From: Candidatus Gemmiger stercorigallinarum
GTDB lineage: Bacteria; Bacillota; Clostridia; Oscillospirales; Ruminococcaceae
Length of the DNA: 64,000 nt
Reading direction: 5' to 3'
Assembly: GCA_019119495.1 (NCBI GenBank)
Contig: DWWX01000004.1
Span: 28,656-92,655, forward strand
Part shown: positions 45,606 to 53,798 of the stretch, piece after piece
Numbering within the stretch: position 1 is the first letter of the stretch
Layout: every line of letters begins with the position of its first letter
Notes under the pieces: generated by a model
The model's input: the letters and a program-made list of their open reading frames with translations, nothing else
What the model was told of the DNA's origin: nothing
The model's database searches: none
Made by a program: the position numbers and the translations under genes

Positions 45606-46727
45606 ATGGAGGCACTGTTTGGTAACGTGATCAACATTCAGTGGCAGCAGGTCGTTATGTGGGCGATCGGCGCGCTGCTGATCTACCTGGCCATCAAAAA
45701 GCAGATGGAGCCGTCGCTGCTGCTGCCCATCGGCTTCGGCACCATCCTGGTCAACCTGCCGCTGTCCGGCGCGGTGACCCAGGTCTACGAGACCGGCACT
45801 GAGGAAGGCATCCTGGACGTGCTGTTCAATGCCGGCATTGCCAACGAGATGTTCCCGCTGCTGCTGTTCATCGGCATCGGCGCGATGATCGACTTTACGC
45901 CGCTTCTGTCCAACCCCAAGCTGATGATCTTTGGCGCGGCGGCCCAGTTCGGCATCTTCTTCACGCTGTGCCTGGCCACTGCCCTGGGCTTTGAGATCAA
46001 GGACGCGGCCTCCATCGCCATCATCGGCGCGGCGGACGGCCCCACTTCCATCTTTGTGGCCAACTTCTTCCAGTCCAACTACCTGGGCGCCATCATCGTG
46101 GTGGCATACTCGTATATGGCGCTGGTGCCCATCATCCAGCCGCCGGTCATCCGCCTGGTCACCACCAAGAAAGAGCGCAGGATCCGCATGAAGTATGCGG
46201 AGAAAAACGTCTCCAAGACCACCAAGATCCTGTTCCCCATCTTCATCACCGCGGTGGCGGGCATCTTTGCCCCCCGCAGCGTGGCGCTGGTCGGCTTTTT
46301 GATGTTCGGCAACCTGATCCGTGAGTGCGGCGTGCTGGACGGCCTGTCCGAGACCGCCCAGAAGGTGCTGGCCAACCTGATCACGCTGCTTTTGGGCCTG
46401 ACCGTCGCCACCAGGATGCAGGCCGCCACCTTCCTGAACGTGCAGACGCTGATGATCCTTGGCCTTGGCCTGGTCGCCTTCATCTTCGACACGGTGGGCG
46501 GCGTTTTGATCGCCAAGCTGTACAACCTGTTCGCCAAGGAGAAGATCAACCCGATGATCGGCGCCGCCGGCATCTCGGCCTTCCCCATGTCGGCCCGCGT
46601 CATCAACAAGATGGGCCTGGAGGAGGACAACCAGAACTTCCTGCTCATGCACGCCGTGGGCGTCAACGTCTCCGGCCAGATCGCTTCGGTCATCGCCGGC
46701 GGCATGATCCTGGCCCTGTTCGCCTGA
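45606..46727 (+). CDS. GcdB/OadB/MmdB-family sodium-pump decarboxylase beta subunit (orphan)
   Basis: 373 aa, about 9-11 membrane segments. The family core is present: IIGAADGPTSIFVANFF (Na+/carboxybiotin region around residue 145) and MHAVGVNVSGQIASVIAGG at the C-terminus. Classic members drive Na+ export by decarboxylating carboxybiotin on partner subunits, but no alpha (carboxyltransferase), biotin carrier or biotin-domain gene is present here. Start ATG 45606 has GAGAGGAG; the track start is 33 nt too early. Placed directly behind the Mn2+ riboswitch, which suggests a metal- or ion-related job rather than ordinary organic-acid fermentation; this is inference. Confidence 0.85.
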   Translation: MEALFGNVINIQWQQVVMWAIGALLIYLAIKKQMEPSLLLPIGFGTILVNLPLSGAVTQVYETGTEEGILDVLFNAGIANEMFPLLLFIGIGAMIDFTPLLSNPKLMIFGAAAQFGIFFTLCLATALGFEIKDAASIAIIGAADGPTSIFVANFFQSNYLGAIIVVAYSYMALVPIIQPPVIRLVTTKKERRIRMKYAEKNVSKTTKILFPIFITAVAGIFAPRSVALVGFLMFGNLIRECGVLDGLSETAQKVLANLITLLLGLTVATRMQAATFLNVQTLMILGLGLVAFIFDTVGGVLIAKLYNLFAKEKINPMIGAAGISAFPMSARVINKMGLEEDNQNFLLMHAVGVNVSGQIASVIAGGMILALFA

Positions 46728-46743
46728 AGAAAGGAGCGGCACT

Positions 46744-46869
46744 ATGATCGACAATCTGTCCTATGTCATCGGCAACGCCCTGCTGGGCTGGCTGGGCGTG
46801 TTTATCGTCACCATCATCCTGATTTTGCTGGTGTACCTGTTCAACTATCTGTTCTCCAACAAATCCTGA
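46744..46869 (+). CDS. 41-aa single-pass membrane microprotein
   Basis: Not in the ORF track. ATG 46744 has AGAAAGGAG 8 nt upstream; the frame reads MIDNLSYVIGNALLGWLGVF...NYLFSNKS and ends at TGA 46869. One hydrophobic helix (about residues 13-36) with a short polar N-terminus and a Lys-Ser end. It starts 16 nt after the GcdB-like gene and is followed by a terminator, so it is the second gene of the operon. Small gamma/delta-type subunits are typical of Na+-pumping decarboxylases, so it may be a partner subunit. No family recognised. Confidence 0.75.
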   Translation: MIDNLSYVIGNALLGWLGVFIVTIILILLVYLFNYLFSNKS

Positions 46870-46873
46870 TCCG

Positions 46874-46919
46874 CCGGCGCGGCGTCCCCCTCCAGGGTGG
46901 GCGCCGCGCCGCCTTTTTT
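46874..46919 (+). terminator. terminator of the gcdB-like operon
   Basis: GGCGCGGCG / CGCCGCGCC, perfect 9-bp stem plus flanking pairs, followed by GCCTTTTTT. Confidence 0.85.
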
Positions 46920-46954
46920 CTGCCTTTGCGGCCGGGTGCGGGCACAAATATTTG

Positions 46955-46983
46955 TTGACAAAACCCCGTCGGAACGGTAGAAT
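46955..46983 (+). promoter_or_regulatory. promoter of the small sigma-70 family gene
   Basis: TTGACA (46955-46960), 17 nt, TAGAAT (46978-46983). Confidence 0.75.
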
Positions 46984-47018
46984 GGAAACAATCGTAATGC
47001 CCGGCAGGAGGCATGGCC

Positions 47019-47558
47019 ATGCAGCAGATCGACCCGGCGCTGGTCGCCCGCGCCCGCAGCGGCGACGAGTCGGCGCTTGCCGCGCTGATCGTCCGCCTGA
47101 TGCCCGCCATCCGGCGGGGTGCCGCCCGCTGCACCGTGCCCGGCCTTGACTTTGACGACGCCGTACAGGAAGGGCTGATCGGCCTGTTCGATGCGGTGCG
47201 CCATTACGATGCGGGCAAGGGCGCCGCCTTTGCCCCCTATGCCGCAGCCTGCATCCGGCATGCCCAGCAGGACGCGGCGCGGGCATCCACCCGCAAAAAG
47301 CATACGCCGCTGAACACCAGCGTGCCGCTGCCGGAGGATTCGGCCACGCCCGGCCCTGAGGAGCAGGCCATTGCCGGCGAGGCGGTGGACGAGGTGCTGC
47401 TCCGGATCCGGACGCAGCTTTCCCCGCTGGAGCGCGACGTCCTTCTCTGCACGGTGAACGGTCTCTCCCTGTCCGAGACCGCCCGGCTGCTGGGCCGGGA
47501 CGCCAGGGCGGCGGAAAACGCCCTGGCCCGCGCACGCCGCAAACTGCGCGGCCAGTGA
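47019..47558 (+). CDS. sigma-70 family RNA polymerase sigma factor
   Basis: 179 aa with region 2 (DFDDAVQEGLIGLFDAVRHYDAGKGAAFAPYAAACIRHAQQDAAR) and a region 4 HTH (LSLSETARLLGRDARAAENALARARRKLRG). The layout resembles alternative sigma factors of the SigH/SigI-like size class. I chose ATG 47019, 7 nt after AGGAGG; ATG 47013 is only 1 nt from it. No anti-sigma gene follows. The stop is followed at once by a 12-base poly-C run. Confidence 0.8.
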   Translation: MQQIDPALVARARSGDESALAALIVRLMPAIRRGAARCTVPGLDFDDAVQEGLIGLFDAVRHYDAGKGAAFAPYAAACIRHAQQDAARASTRKKHTPLNTSVPLPEDSATPGPEEQAIAGEAVDEVLLRIRTQLSPLERDVLLCTVNGLSLSETARLLGRDARAAENALARARRKLRGQ

Positions 47559-47746
47559 CCCCCCCCCCCCTATTTTGGAACCCGGCCGTTTTGGCCAGGT
47601 CATATAACAATGCCCTCAGTAGCTTAACATTCATTCAGAGCGTTGGTCCCCAACGGGTGTCTCTTTTTTACAGCAGATGCGCGTTAACCAAAGGTGTCGG
47701 TTGAAATCCTTCCGCGGGCAAAACTAAAAAAGAGGAGATACCCACT
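47559..47746 (+). other. poly-C tract and structured leader of the zinc-ribbon gene
   Basis: Begins with C12 (47559-47570) right after a stop codon. Further on, CGTTGG-TCC-CCAACG (47641-47655) followed 8 nt later by T6 forms a weak terminator-like element about 80 nt before the start codon. TGCCCTC (47611) and GCGGGCA (47714-47720) can pair 6 of 7 positions, and TTGAAATCC resembles a tRNA T-loop, but no full cloverleaf is possible. No known riboswitch recognised. Confidence 0.4.
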
Positions 47747-48022
47747 ATGTTCGAAGACAAGACTTTAGTATGCAAGGACTGCGGCAAAGAGTTCGTCTGG
47801 ACTGCCGGCGAGCAGGAGTTCTACGCCGAGCGCGGCTTTGAGAACGAGCCCAAACGCTGCAAGGACTGCCGCGCCGCCATGAAGGGCGCCAACCGCACCG
47901 AGCGCCAGATGTACGACGCTGTCTGCGCCAGCTGCGGCAAGGCCTGCAAGGTGCCTTTCCAGCCGCGCGAGGACCGTCCGGTCTACTGCAGCGAGTGCTT
48001 TGCCAAGATGCGCCAGAACTGA
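47747..48022 (+). CDS. tandem CxxC zinc-ribbon protein
   Basis: 91 aa with four CxxC pairs: LVCKDCGKEF, KRCKDCRAA, AVCASCGKAC and VYCSECFAKM. The first half matches the 'probable zinc-ribbon' domain (CxxCGKEFVWTAGEQEFY...KRCKDC), which is common in Firmicutes. Very likely a small Zn-binding protein with unknown partner. Start ATG 47747 follows GAGGAGA. The long leader ahead of it suggests RNA-level control. Followed by a strong terminator. Confidence 0.85.
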   Translation: MFEDKTLVCKDCGKEFVWTAGEQEFYAERGFENEPKRCKDCRAAMKGANRTERQMYDAVCASCGKACKVPFQPREDRPVYCSECFAKMRQN

Positions 48023-48063
48023 GCTTTCGGCCATTTTTGCGGCAAGCGGATAAGAAATTGAAT

Positions 48064-48106
48064 GGGGTGCGCTGCCGCCGGGCGACCGGTGCGGCGCACC
48101 TTTTTT
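48064..48106 (+). terminator. terminator of the zinc-ribbon gene
   Basis: GGTGCGC and inner GCCGCCGG pair with CCGGTGCGGC / GCGCACC, followed by T6. Confidence 0.85.
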
Positions 48107-48156
48107 GACGGAACTTTGCCAGGCATTGCCTGGACTTTTGCCCCGGAGGTGGCCGC

Positions 48157-49641
48157 ATGCCAAGCCAATGCTGTCCCCGCCGCAAGGCGCTGCTGTGGTG
48201 CCTTGCGGCCGCCGCCCTGCTGCTGGCGGTCTGCTCCAAGTCGTCGCCGCTGTACCCATTGAACGACTGGATGGACGCCAACATCTTTTACACCGCCGGC
48301 AAGGCCATGATGAACGGCCAGGTGCTGTACCGGGATGTGTTTGACCACAAGGGGCCGCTGCTGTACCTGGTGTACGGCGTCGGCTGGCTGCTGCACCGCA
48401 CCGGCTTTTGGGGCGTGTGGGGCATCGAGGTGCTGGCCTTTGCGGCCTTTTTGTACGCCGGCCTGCGCACGGCCGAGCTGTTTGCCGGGCCGCTGCACCC
48501 GGCCTGGGTGCTGGTGCCCGGCGCGGCTGCGGCGTCCGGGGCGACCTTTGCCCACGGCGGCAGCGCCGAGGAACTCTGCCTGCCGCTGCTGGGCGCGGCG
48601 CTGTACGCGGTGCTGCGCTTTTTTGCCGCCCGCCCGGACCGGCGCTGCCCGCTGCCGCTGCGGCAGGCGGCCCTGCTGGGGGCGGCGGCCGGCTGCGTGC
48701 TGTGGGTCAAGTTTACCATGCTGGGGCTGTTTGCCGGCCTGGCGCTGGCACTGGCCGCGGGCTACCTGCGGGCCGGGTGGGGCGGGCGGCTGCTGCAAAG
48801 CATCGCTGCCTTTCTGGCCGGGCTGGCGGCCACGCTGCTGCCCTGGCTTGTGTATTTTGGGGCAAACGGTGCGTTGGGGGACTTTTTCGGCGTCTATTTC
48901 GGGGATAACCTGTTTTTGTACGCGGGGCAGACCAGCGGCTTTGCCCCCGGCGCCGCGGCCTTTGCGGTGGTGCAGCGGCTGTGGTGGGCCTGCCACGACG
49001 CCCCGCTGCCGGCCCTGCTGGCGGCGGCCGGGTTTGCCTGGCTGGCGGTCCGCCGCCGGGGCTGCGCGCTGGCAGCGGCGGCCATGGCGGCCTGCCTGGC
49101 CGTTACCGCCTTTGCCTTTGGCGATTACCACATCTATTACGCACTCCCGCTTTCGGTGTTTGCGCCGCTGGGGCTTGTGCCGCTGTCCGGGCTTGCCCGC
49201 CGTCTGCCGGCACTGCCGGCCCGGCTGCGCCGCGTGCTGCCGGGGGCGGGCGCGGTGCTGGCGGTTGGGTTCTGCCTGCTGGCCAGCCCCAACGCCGACC
49301 AGCTGCTGCGCCCGGCGCAGCAGCTGCCCCAGTACCGCTTTGCTGCGGACATCCGGGCGGACGGCGGGGGCACGCTTTTGAACTACGGCACGCTGGACGG
49401 CGGGTTTTACACCGTTACCGGCCAGCTGCCGCCCTGCAAATATTTCTGCGTCACCAACCTGCCGCTGGCGGAGCAGCAGCAACAGCAGGACGCCCTGCTG
49501 GCGGCCGGCGGCGTGGACTATGTGGTCACGCTAGACGCCGGGCTGGACAGCCGCTTTGCCAACTGCACGCCGATGGACGCCGTGACCTACGACGGCGGCG
49601 AGGGTCCGGTGACCTGGTATCTCTACCGCGTCACTGCCTGA
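48157..49641 (+). CDS. polytopic GT-C-like glycosyltransferase (GT39-like)
   Basis: 494 aa with about 10-12 membrane segments. The first loop contains NDWMDANIFYTAGKAMMNGQVLYRDVFDHKGPLLYLVYGVGW, the DHKGP-type motif of GT-C/GT39-like enzymes that transfer sugars from lipid carriers; the Asp is the likely catalytic base. The acceptor is unknown. Start ATG 48157 has GGAGGTGG 5-6 nt upstream. Followed by a second large membrane protein (DUF2142-like), which may belong to the same cell-surface glycan pathway. Confidence 0.7.
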   Translation: MPSQCCPRRKALLWCLAAAALLLAVCSKSSPLYPLNDWMDANIFYTAGKAMMNGQVLYRDVFDHKGPLLYLVYGVGWLLHRTGFWGVWGIEVLAFAAFLYAGLRTAELFAGPLHPAWVLVPGAAAASGATFAHGGSAEELCLPLLGAALYAVLRFFAARPDRRCPLPLRQAALLGAAAGCVLWVKFTMLGLFAGLALALAAGYLRAGWGGRLLQSIAAFLAGLAATLLPWLVYFGANGALGDFFGVYFGDNLFLYAGQTSGFAPGAAAFAVVQRLWWACHDAPLPALLAAAGFAWLAVRRRGCALAAAAMAACLAVTAFAFGDYHIYYALPLSVFAPLGLVPLSGLARRLPALPARLRRVLPGAGAVLAVGFCLLASPNADQLLRPAQQLPQYRFAADIRADGGGTLLNYGTLDGGFYTVTGQLPPCKYFCVTNLPLAEQQQQQDALLAAGGVDYVVTLDAGLDSRFANCTPMDAVTYDGGEGPVTWYLYRVTA

Positions 49642-49652
49642 GCGCCTTGCGG

Positions 49653-49681
49653 TTGCGCTTTGGGTGGGGGTAGGGTATAAT
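49653..49681 (+). promoter_or_regulatory. promoter of the DUF2142-like gene
   Basis: TTGCGC (49653-49658), 17 nt, TATAAT (49676-49681). This -10 overlaps the ATG proposed by the ORF track at 49680. Confidence 0.65.
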
Positions 49682-49763
49682 GATAAAAACGGCGGTCTCG
49701 GCCGCCCCGCAGGACAGGGCAAACACCGGCGCAGACAGGCGCAGAAAGGCGGTACAGCGCAGT

Positions 49764-52052
49764 ATGGAACAGGGAAAAGCATTTCTGCACCGGCACCGCC
49801 TGTGGCTTTTGTGGATCGCGGCGGTGGCGGTCTGCCTGCTGGCGCTTTTGTGGGTGCGCTATGACCTGGCCGAGCGGGTGGATGACCAGCCGGTGTACCA
49901 GATCGTCAACGACGATTATACCCGCACGGTGGCGATCCCCTCAGAGGAGGGGCTGACCCAGGCCATCCAGCTCAAGGCCGGGCAGACGCTGTACGGCGTG
50001 CGGCTGAATGTGACCAACTACGACCACGCCTTTTCCACCGGCTGGCTGACGGCGGACCTGTACCGCAGCGACGGCACCAGCCTGACCACCGGTTCGCTGG
50101 GGGCCTGGCTGCTGCGGGACAATACCTTCGAGACGGTGATCTTTGAGCAGCCCTACACCCCCGCGCAGGACGAGACGCTGGAACTGCGCCTGCATGTGGG
50201 CGGCTTCAGCGGCATGGATGTGAACATGCCGCTGGGGCTTTGGGCCAGCGACGGCCAGGTGGGCGCGATGGAGCTTTCGGAGCAGAGCGGCCCGCTGAAC
50301 GCCACGCTGGCCATCCAGTATGTGGTAAACTATTCCGGCAGCTGGTCGGGCAAAATGCTGGTGGTGCCCGGCATCCTGATCCTGGCGGCGGTGGCGGCGG
50401 TGTTCTGGCTGCTGTTTGGCCGCACCGCCCGCCCGGTGCTGGCGGTGGCGGCGGCCGGACTTTTGCTGGGCGGGGCCTTTGCGCTGGTCACGCCGGCGCT
50501 GGTGGCCCCGGACGAGTACACCCACCTGGCGGTGGCGTACCAGTACGCGGGCAGCCTGCTGGGCCAGCCCGTCACCGCGGCGGACGGCAGCGTGATCGTG
50601 CGCGCCTGCGACGCGCCCTATTTCCTGAACCAGACCGGCGATATCGGCATCTTTGCCTACAAGACGATGGGCGAGCATTTGCTGGAAGCCGGCGCCGGCA
50701 TCCCGGACACCCCCACCGGCATCCATACCGACATGACCGGCCGCATCCCCTGGCTGTATCTTGGCCAGACGGCGGGCATTTTGCTGGCGCGGACGCTGGG
50801 GCTGGGCTTTTTTGCCATGCTGACGCTGGGCCGGCTGGGCAATTTGCTGGTGTATCTGGCGCTGGCGGCGCTGGCCGTGCATCTGGCCCATCCGGGGCAG
50901 AAATGGCTGTTTGCCGCGGCGGCGCTGCTGCCCATGTCGCTGCAGCTGGCGGGCAGCCTTTCGGCGGATGCGACGGTGCTGGGCGTGGTGTTCTGCTACA
51001 CCGCGCTGTGCTTTGCGCTGCGCCACCGCGCCGCGACCCACGGCCAGCTGCTGCTGTTGCTGCTGCTGGCCGCCTGCACCGGCCCGGCCAAGGCCATCTA
51101 CCTGCCGGTGGTGCTGCTCTGCCTGCTGGTCCCGGCCGAAAACCTGGACTGGCGCGCCGGCCCCTACGCCGCGCCGCTGCGCGTCGGCCCGGTGCGGGTG
51201 CGGGGCGGCACGCTGGTCAAGCTGCTGGTGCTGGCGGTGGCGGGGTTCTGCTGGGTGCAGGCCAACCTGAGCGCCCTGCTGTATGCCACCCGCGACGTGG
51301 ACAGCGTCGGCCTGACCCGCGCGGCCGTTGCCCTGGCAACCGCCGCCGTGGTGCTGGGCATTGTATACTACAAAGTACGCAAGCGACCGCTGGGGCGGCG
51401 CATCTTCCTGGGCGTGCTGGCCGCCGGCGTTGTCATCGCCGTTCCGGTGGGCTTTTATCTGCTGACCCACATGTGGGGCGGCCTGACGCCGGAGGACCTG
51501 GTGGGCAGCATCCAGCCCAACGGCGATTCCATCTACACCTTCTCGGCGGGGTATATCTGCCGCAATTTGGGAGCTACCATCAAGCTGCTGCTGCGGTCTG
51601 TGCCGGAGCAGGGGGCGCTTTGGCTGGAGGGCCTGCTGGGCACCGCCCTGGGCGAACCCATCGTCTACCGGGTGGAGGTCAGCTGGCTGCTGGGCATCGC
51701 TTTGCTGCTGGCTTTGGCTGCCGCCGCGCTGCCTGCCGAGGGCACCCCCCGCGTGCAGGAACTTTCCGGCCGGGGACGGCTGGGCACCGCGCTGACGGCG
51801 CTGTGCGTGGTGGCGCTGACCTTCTTTGCCGCCCTCAACTGGACGCCCATCAACTACACCACCATCTTTGGCGTGCAGGGGCGGTACTGGCTTCCGGTGC
51901 TGCCGCTGGCGCTTTTGCTGGTGCACACCAACCGCCGGTGCTTTCTGCGCCGGCCGGCGGGCCGGGGCGCTGTCTACGCCATGGTCTGCCTGACATCGTT
52001 TGTCCTCCTGCAGGGATACAGCCTGTATGCATCCTGGCAGGTCACGACATAA
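49764..52052 (+). CDS. large polytopic membrane protein, DUF2142-like
   Basis: 762 aa. One N-terminal helix, an extracellular beta domain (about 40-190), then a run of 10-12 helices. VTPALVAPDEYTHLAVAYQYAGSLLGQPV matches the DUF2142 hallmark (PDE-H-AxxY), related to GT-C glycosyltransferases. I prefer ATG 49764 because the track start at 49680 falls in the -10 box; the ribosome binding site (AAAGGCGG) is about 14 nt upstream. Substrate unknown; probably cell-envelope glycan. Confidence 0.7.
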   Translation: MEQGKAFLHRHRLWLLWIAAVAVCLLALLWVRYDLAERVDDQPVYQIVNDDYTRTVAIPSEEGLTQAIQLKAGQTLYGVRLNVTNYDHAFSTGWLTADLYRSDGTSLTTGSLGAWLLRDNTFETVIFEQPYTPAQDETLELRLHVGGFSGMDVNMPLGLWASDGQVGAMELSEQSGPLNATLAIQYVVNYSGSWSGKMLVVPGILILAAVAAVFWLLFGRTARPVLAVAAAGLLLGGAFALVTPALVAPDEYTHLAVAYQYAGSLLGQPVTAADGSVIVRACDAPYFLNQTGDIGIFAYKTMGEHLLEAGAGIPDTPTGIHTDMTGRIPWLYLGQTAGILLARTLGLGFFAMLTLGRLGNLLVYLALAALAVHLAHPGQKWLFAAAALLPMSLQLAGSLSADATVLGVVFCYTALCFALRHRAATHGQLLLLLLLAACTGPAKAIYLPVVLLCLLVPAENLDWRAGPYAAPLRVGPVRVRGGTLVKLLVLAVAGFCWVQANLSALLYATRDVDSVGLTRAAVALATAAVVLGIVYYKVRKRPLGRRIFLGVLAAGVVIAVPVGFYLLTHMWGGLTPEDLVGSIQPNGDSIYTFSAGYICRNLGATIKLLLRSVPEQGALWLEGLLGTALGEPIVYRVEVSWLLGIALLLALAAAALPAEGTPRVQELSGRGRLGTALTALCVVALTFFAALNWTPINYTTIFGVQGRYWLPVLPLALLLVHTNRRCFLRRPAGRGAVYAMVCLTSFVLLQGYSLYASWQVTT

Positions 52053-52119
52053 AGCATCCCGGACCGCCGGCCTGCCGGCTGCCGGCCCGGCAATCCAACT
52101 GCAAGAAAGGAACATCCCT

Positions 52120-52329
52120 ATGACTGTCCAGAGAGATACCATCATCGCCGAGATCCTGCAAAACGACCCGGAGCAGGGCTGCGTGCCCATCTTCCTGTCC
52201 ACCGGCATGCACTGCCTGGGCTGCATGGCCGCCCACGGCGAGACCGTCGCCGAGGCCTGCGCCGTCCATGGCGTGGACGTGGACGCGCTGCTGTCCCAGC
52301 TGAACGACTACTTTGCCAAGAAGCAGTAA
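52120..52329 (+). CDS. DUF1858 (hybrid-cluster-associated redox) protein
   Basis: 69 aa single-domain protein. LQNDPEQGCVPIFLSTGMHCLGCMAAHGETVAEACAVHG is the DUF1858 core, with CLGC as a redox or metal-binding pair. Found in many anaerobes near hybrid-cluster proteins; none is present here. Start ATG 52120 after AAGAAAGGA; the track start at 52000 is too early. Its 3' end overlaps the start of the trmK-like gene by 17 nt. Confidence 0.8.
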   Translation: MTVQRDTIIAEILQNDPEQGCVPIFLSTGMHCLGCMAAHGETVAEACAVHGVDVDALLSQLNDYFAKKQ

Positions 52330-52990
52330 CCCGCAGCCGCCCTGTCTGGACGCCCGGCTGGCCGCCGCCGCCAACTATGTGCGGCCCGGCCGCGCGGCGG
52401 CGGACATCGGCTGCGATCACGGCAAACTCAGCGCGTGGCTCGCGGGCAGCGGACGCTGCCCGCGTGTTTTTGCATGCGACCTGCGCCCCGGCCCGCTGGC
52501 CAAAGCCGAAAAGACCTGCGCCCCCTGGGCGGATGCGGTGGAGTGCCGGCTGGGCAGCGGGCTTTCGGTGCTGGCCCCCGGCGAGGCCAGCGAGATCATC
52601 ATCGCCGGCATGGGCGCCGAGACGATATTGGAAATTTTGGACGCGGCCCCCTGGGTGCAGGACCCGGCCTACAACCTGATCCTGGTGCCCGCCACCAAGC
52701 ACAGCCTGCTGCGGCTGGGCCTGGCCCGGCGCGGCTTTGCCCTGGCGGGCGAGACGCTGTGCCAGGCGGCGGGGCGCTGGTACACGGTGGTCAACGCCCG
52801 GTATACCGGCGAAAAGCACACCCCGGACGCCTGGTACTGCCTGGCCGGCCTGACCGAAGCCCGGCCCGGCTTTGCCGGCTACCTGGCCCAGCAGCGCCCC
52901 AAGGTGGAAAAGTACCGCCGCGGCCTTGCCCCCGGCCCGGAGGCCGACGCGGTGGACGGGCTGCTGGCCCGCCTGCGCGCCATTGGCTGA
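52313..52990 (+). CDS. trmK: tRNA (adenine(22)-N1)-methyltransferase
   Basis: 225 aa SAM-dependent methyltransferase that makes m1A22 in tRNA. Motif I is AAADIGCDHGKLSAWLA, and the TrmK-specific EIIIAGMGAETILEIL follows, with NLILVPATKHSLLRLGLARRGF further on. The N-terminus is short; the only usable start upstream of motif I is TTG 52313, inside the DUF1858 gene, with no good Shine-Dalgarno, so translation may depend on re-initiation. Followed 38 nt later by the Nif3-like gene, a conserved trmK-nif3 pairing in Firmicutes. Confidence 0.88.
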   Translation: MPRSSNPQPPCLDARLAAAANYVRPGRAAADIGCDHGKLSAWLAGSGRCPRVFACDLRPGPLAKAEKTCAPWADAVECRLGSGLSVLAPGEASEIIIAGMGAETILEILDAAPWVQDPAYNLILVPATKHSLLRLGLARRGFALAGETLCQAAGRWYTVVNARYTGEKHTPDAWYCLAGLTEARPGFAGYLAQQRPKVEKYRRGLAPGPEADAVDGLLARLRAIG

Positions 52991-53028
52991 CGCCGGGACC
53001 CCGGTTTCGACAGGATGGAGGAAAAAGG

Positions 53029-53775
53029 ATGACTGTAACCGTACAACAGGTGCTGGACGAGCTGCGCCGCTTTGCGCCGCCGGAGCTGGCCCAGGACTGG
53101 GACAACGTGGGGCTGCTGGTGGATGCCGGCCGCCCCGTCACCGGTGTTTTGACTGCGCTGGACATCACCGCCGAGGTGGTGCAGGAGGCCGCCGCGCTGG
53201 GCTGCGAGCTGATCGTCGCCCACCACCCGGTCATTTTCCACCCCATCAAGGCGCTGGCGCCGGGGGACGTGCCCGCGCTGCTGGTGCAGAAGGGCATCTC
53301 CGCCATCTGCATGCACACCAACCTGGACGCGGCCGAGGGCGGCGTCAATGACACGCTGGCGGCCATCCTGGGCATGCGGGACACCCGGCCCTTTGCCGAC
53401 GGCTGCGGCCGCATCGGCACGGTGGACGAGACTTCCGCCGCCGCGCTGGCGGCTTTCTGCCAGAAAACTCTGGGCCCCGGCGTGCATTATGTAGAGGCCG
53501 GCCGCCCGGTGCGCTGCCTGGCCGAAGTCAGCGGCGCGGGCGGCAGCTACTGGCAGGAAGCCATGGCGCTGGGGGCCGACTGCCTGGTCACTGGCGAGGC
53601 CGCCCACCACAACGGCATCGACGCCAAACGCTGCGGTTTCGGCCTGGTGGTGGCGGGCCACTGGGGCACCGAGCACCCCATCGCCGCGGTGCTGGAAGAC
53701 CGCCTGGCGCGGGCCTTTCCCGGCCTGACGGTGGCTGCCGCAGCCGCCGACCGCGACCCGTATACCTATCTGTAA
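53029..53775 (+). CDS. Nif3-like dinuclear metal-centre protein
   Basis: 248 aa member of the NIF3/GTP cyclohydrolase-I type 2-like family. Metal ligands are visible: IVAHHPVIFHP (His pair), MHTNLDAAEGGVND (His/Asp) and VVAGHWGTEHPI (His and Glu at the C-terminus). The protein forms a hexamer with two metals per chain; its reaction is unsettled. I set ATG 53029, which has GGAGG upstream. Downstream of trmK, as in other Firmicutes. Confidence 0.9.
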   Translation: MTVTVQQVLDELRRFAPPELAQDWDNVGLLVDAGRPVTGVLTALDITAEVVQEAAALGCELIVAHHPVIFHPIKALAPGDVPALLVQKGISAICMHTNLDAAEGGVNDTLAAILGMRDTRPFADGCGRIGTVDETSAAALAAFCQKTLGPGVHYVEAGRPVRCLAEVSGAGGSYWQEAMALGADCLVTGEAAHHNGIDAKRCGFGLVVAGHWGTEHPIAAVLEDRLARAFPGLTVAAAAADRDPYTYL

Positions 53776-53798
53776 CTGATTGAGAGGGAGGGACCCCC

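Noticed and set aside
47611-47720. Possible tRNA gene in the zinc-ribbon leader
   Set aside because: Acceptor-like ends pair 6 of 7 positions, but no anticodon arm with a 7-nt loop and no sound T-arm can be drawn; kept only as an unexplained leader.
49941-52226. 761-aa minus-strand ORF opposite the DUF2142-like gene
   Set aside because: Gln/His/Arg-rich shadow; the plus strand has helices, a promoter and a recognised motif.
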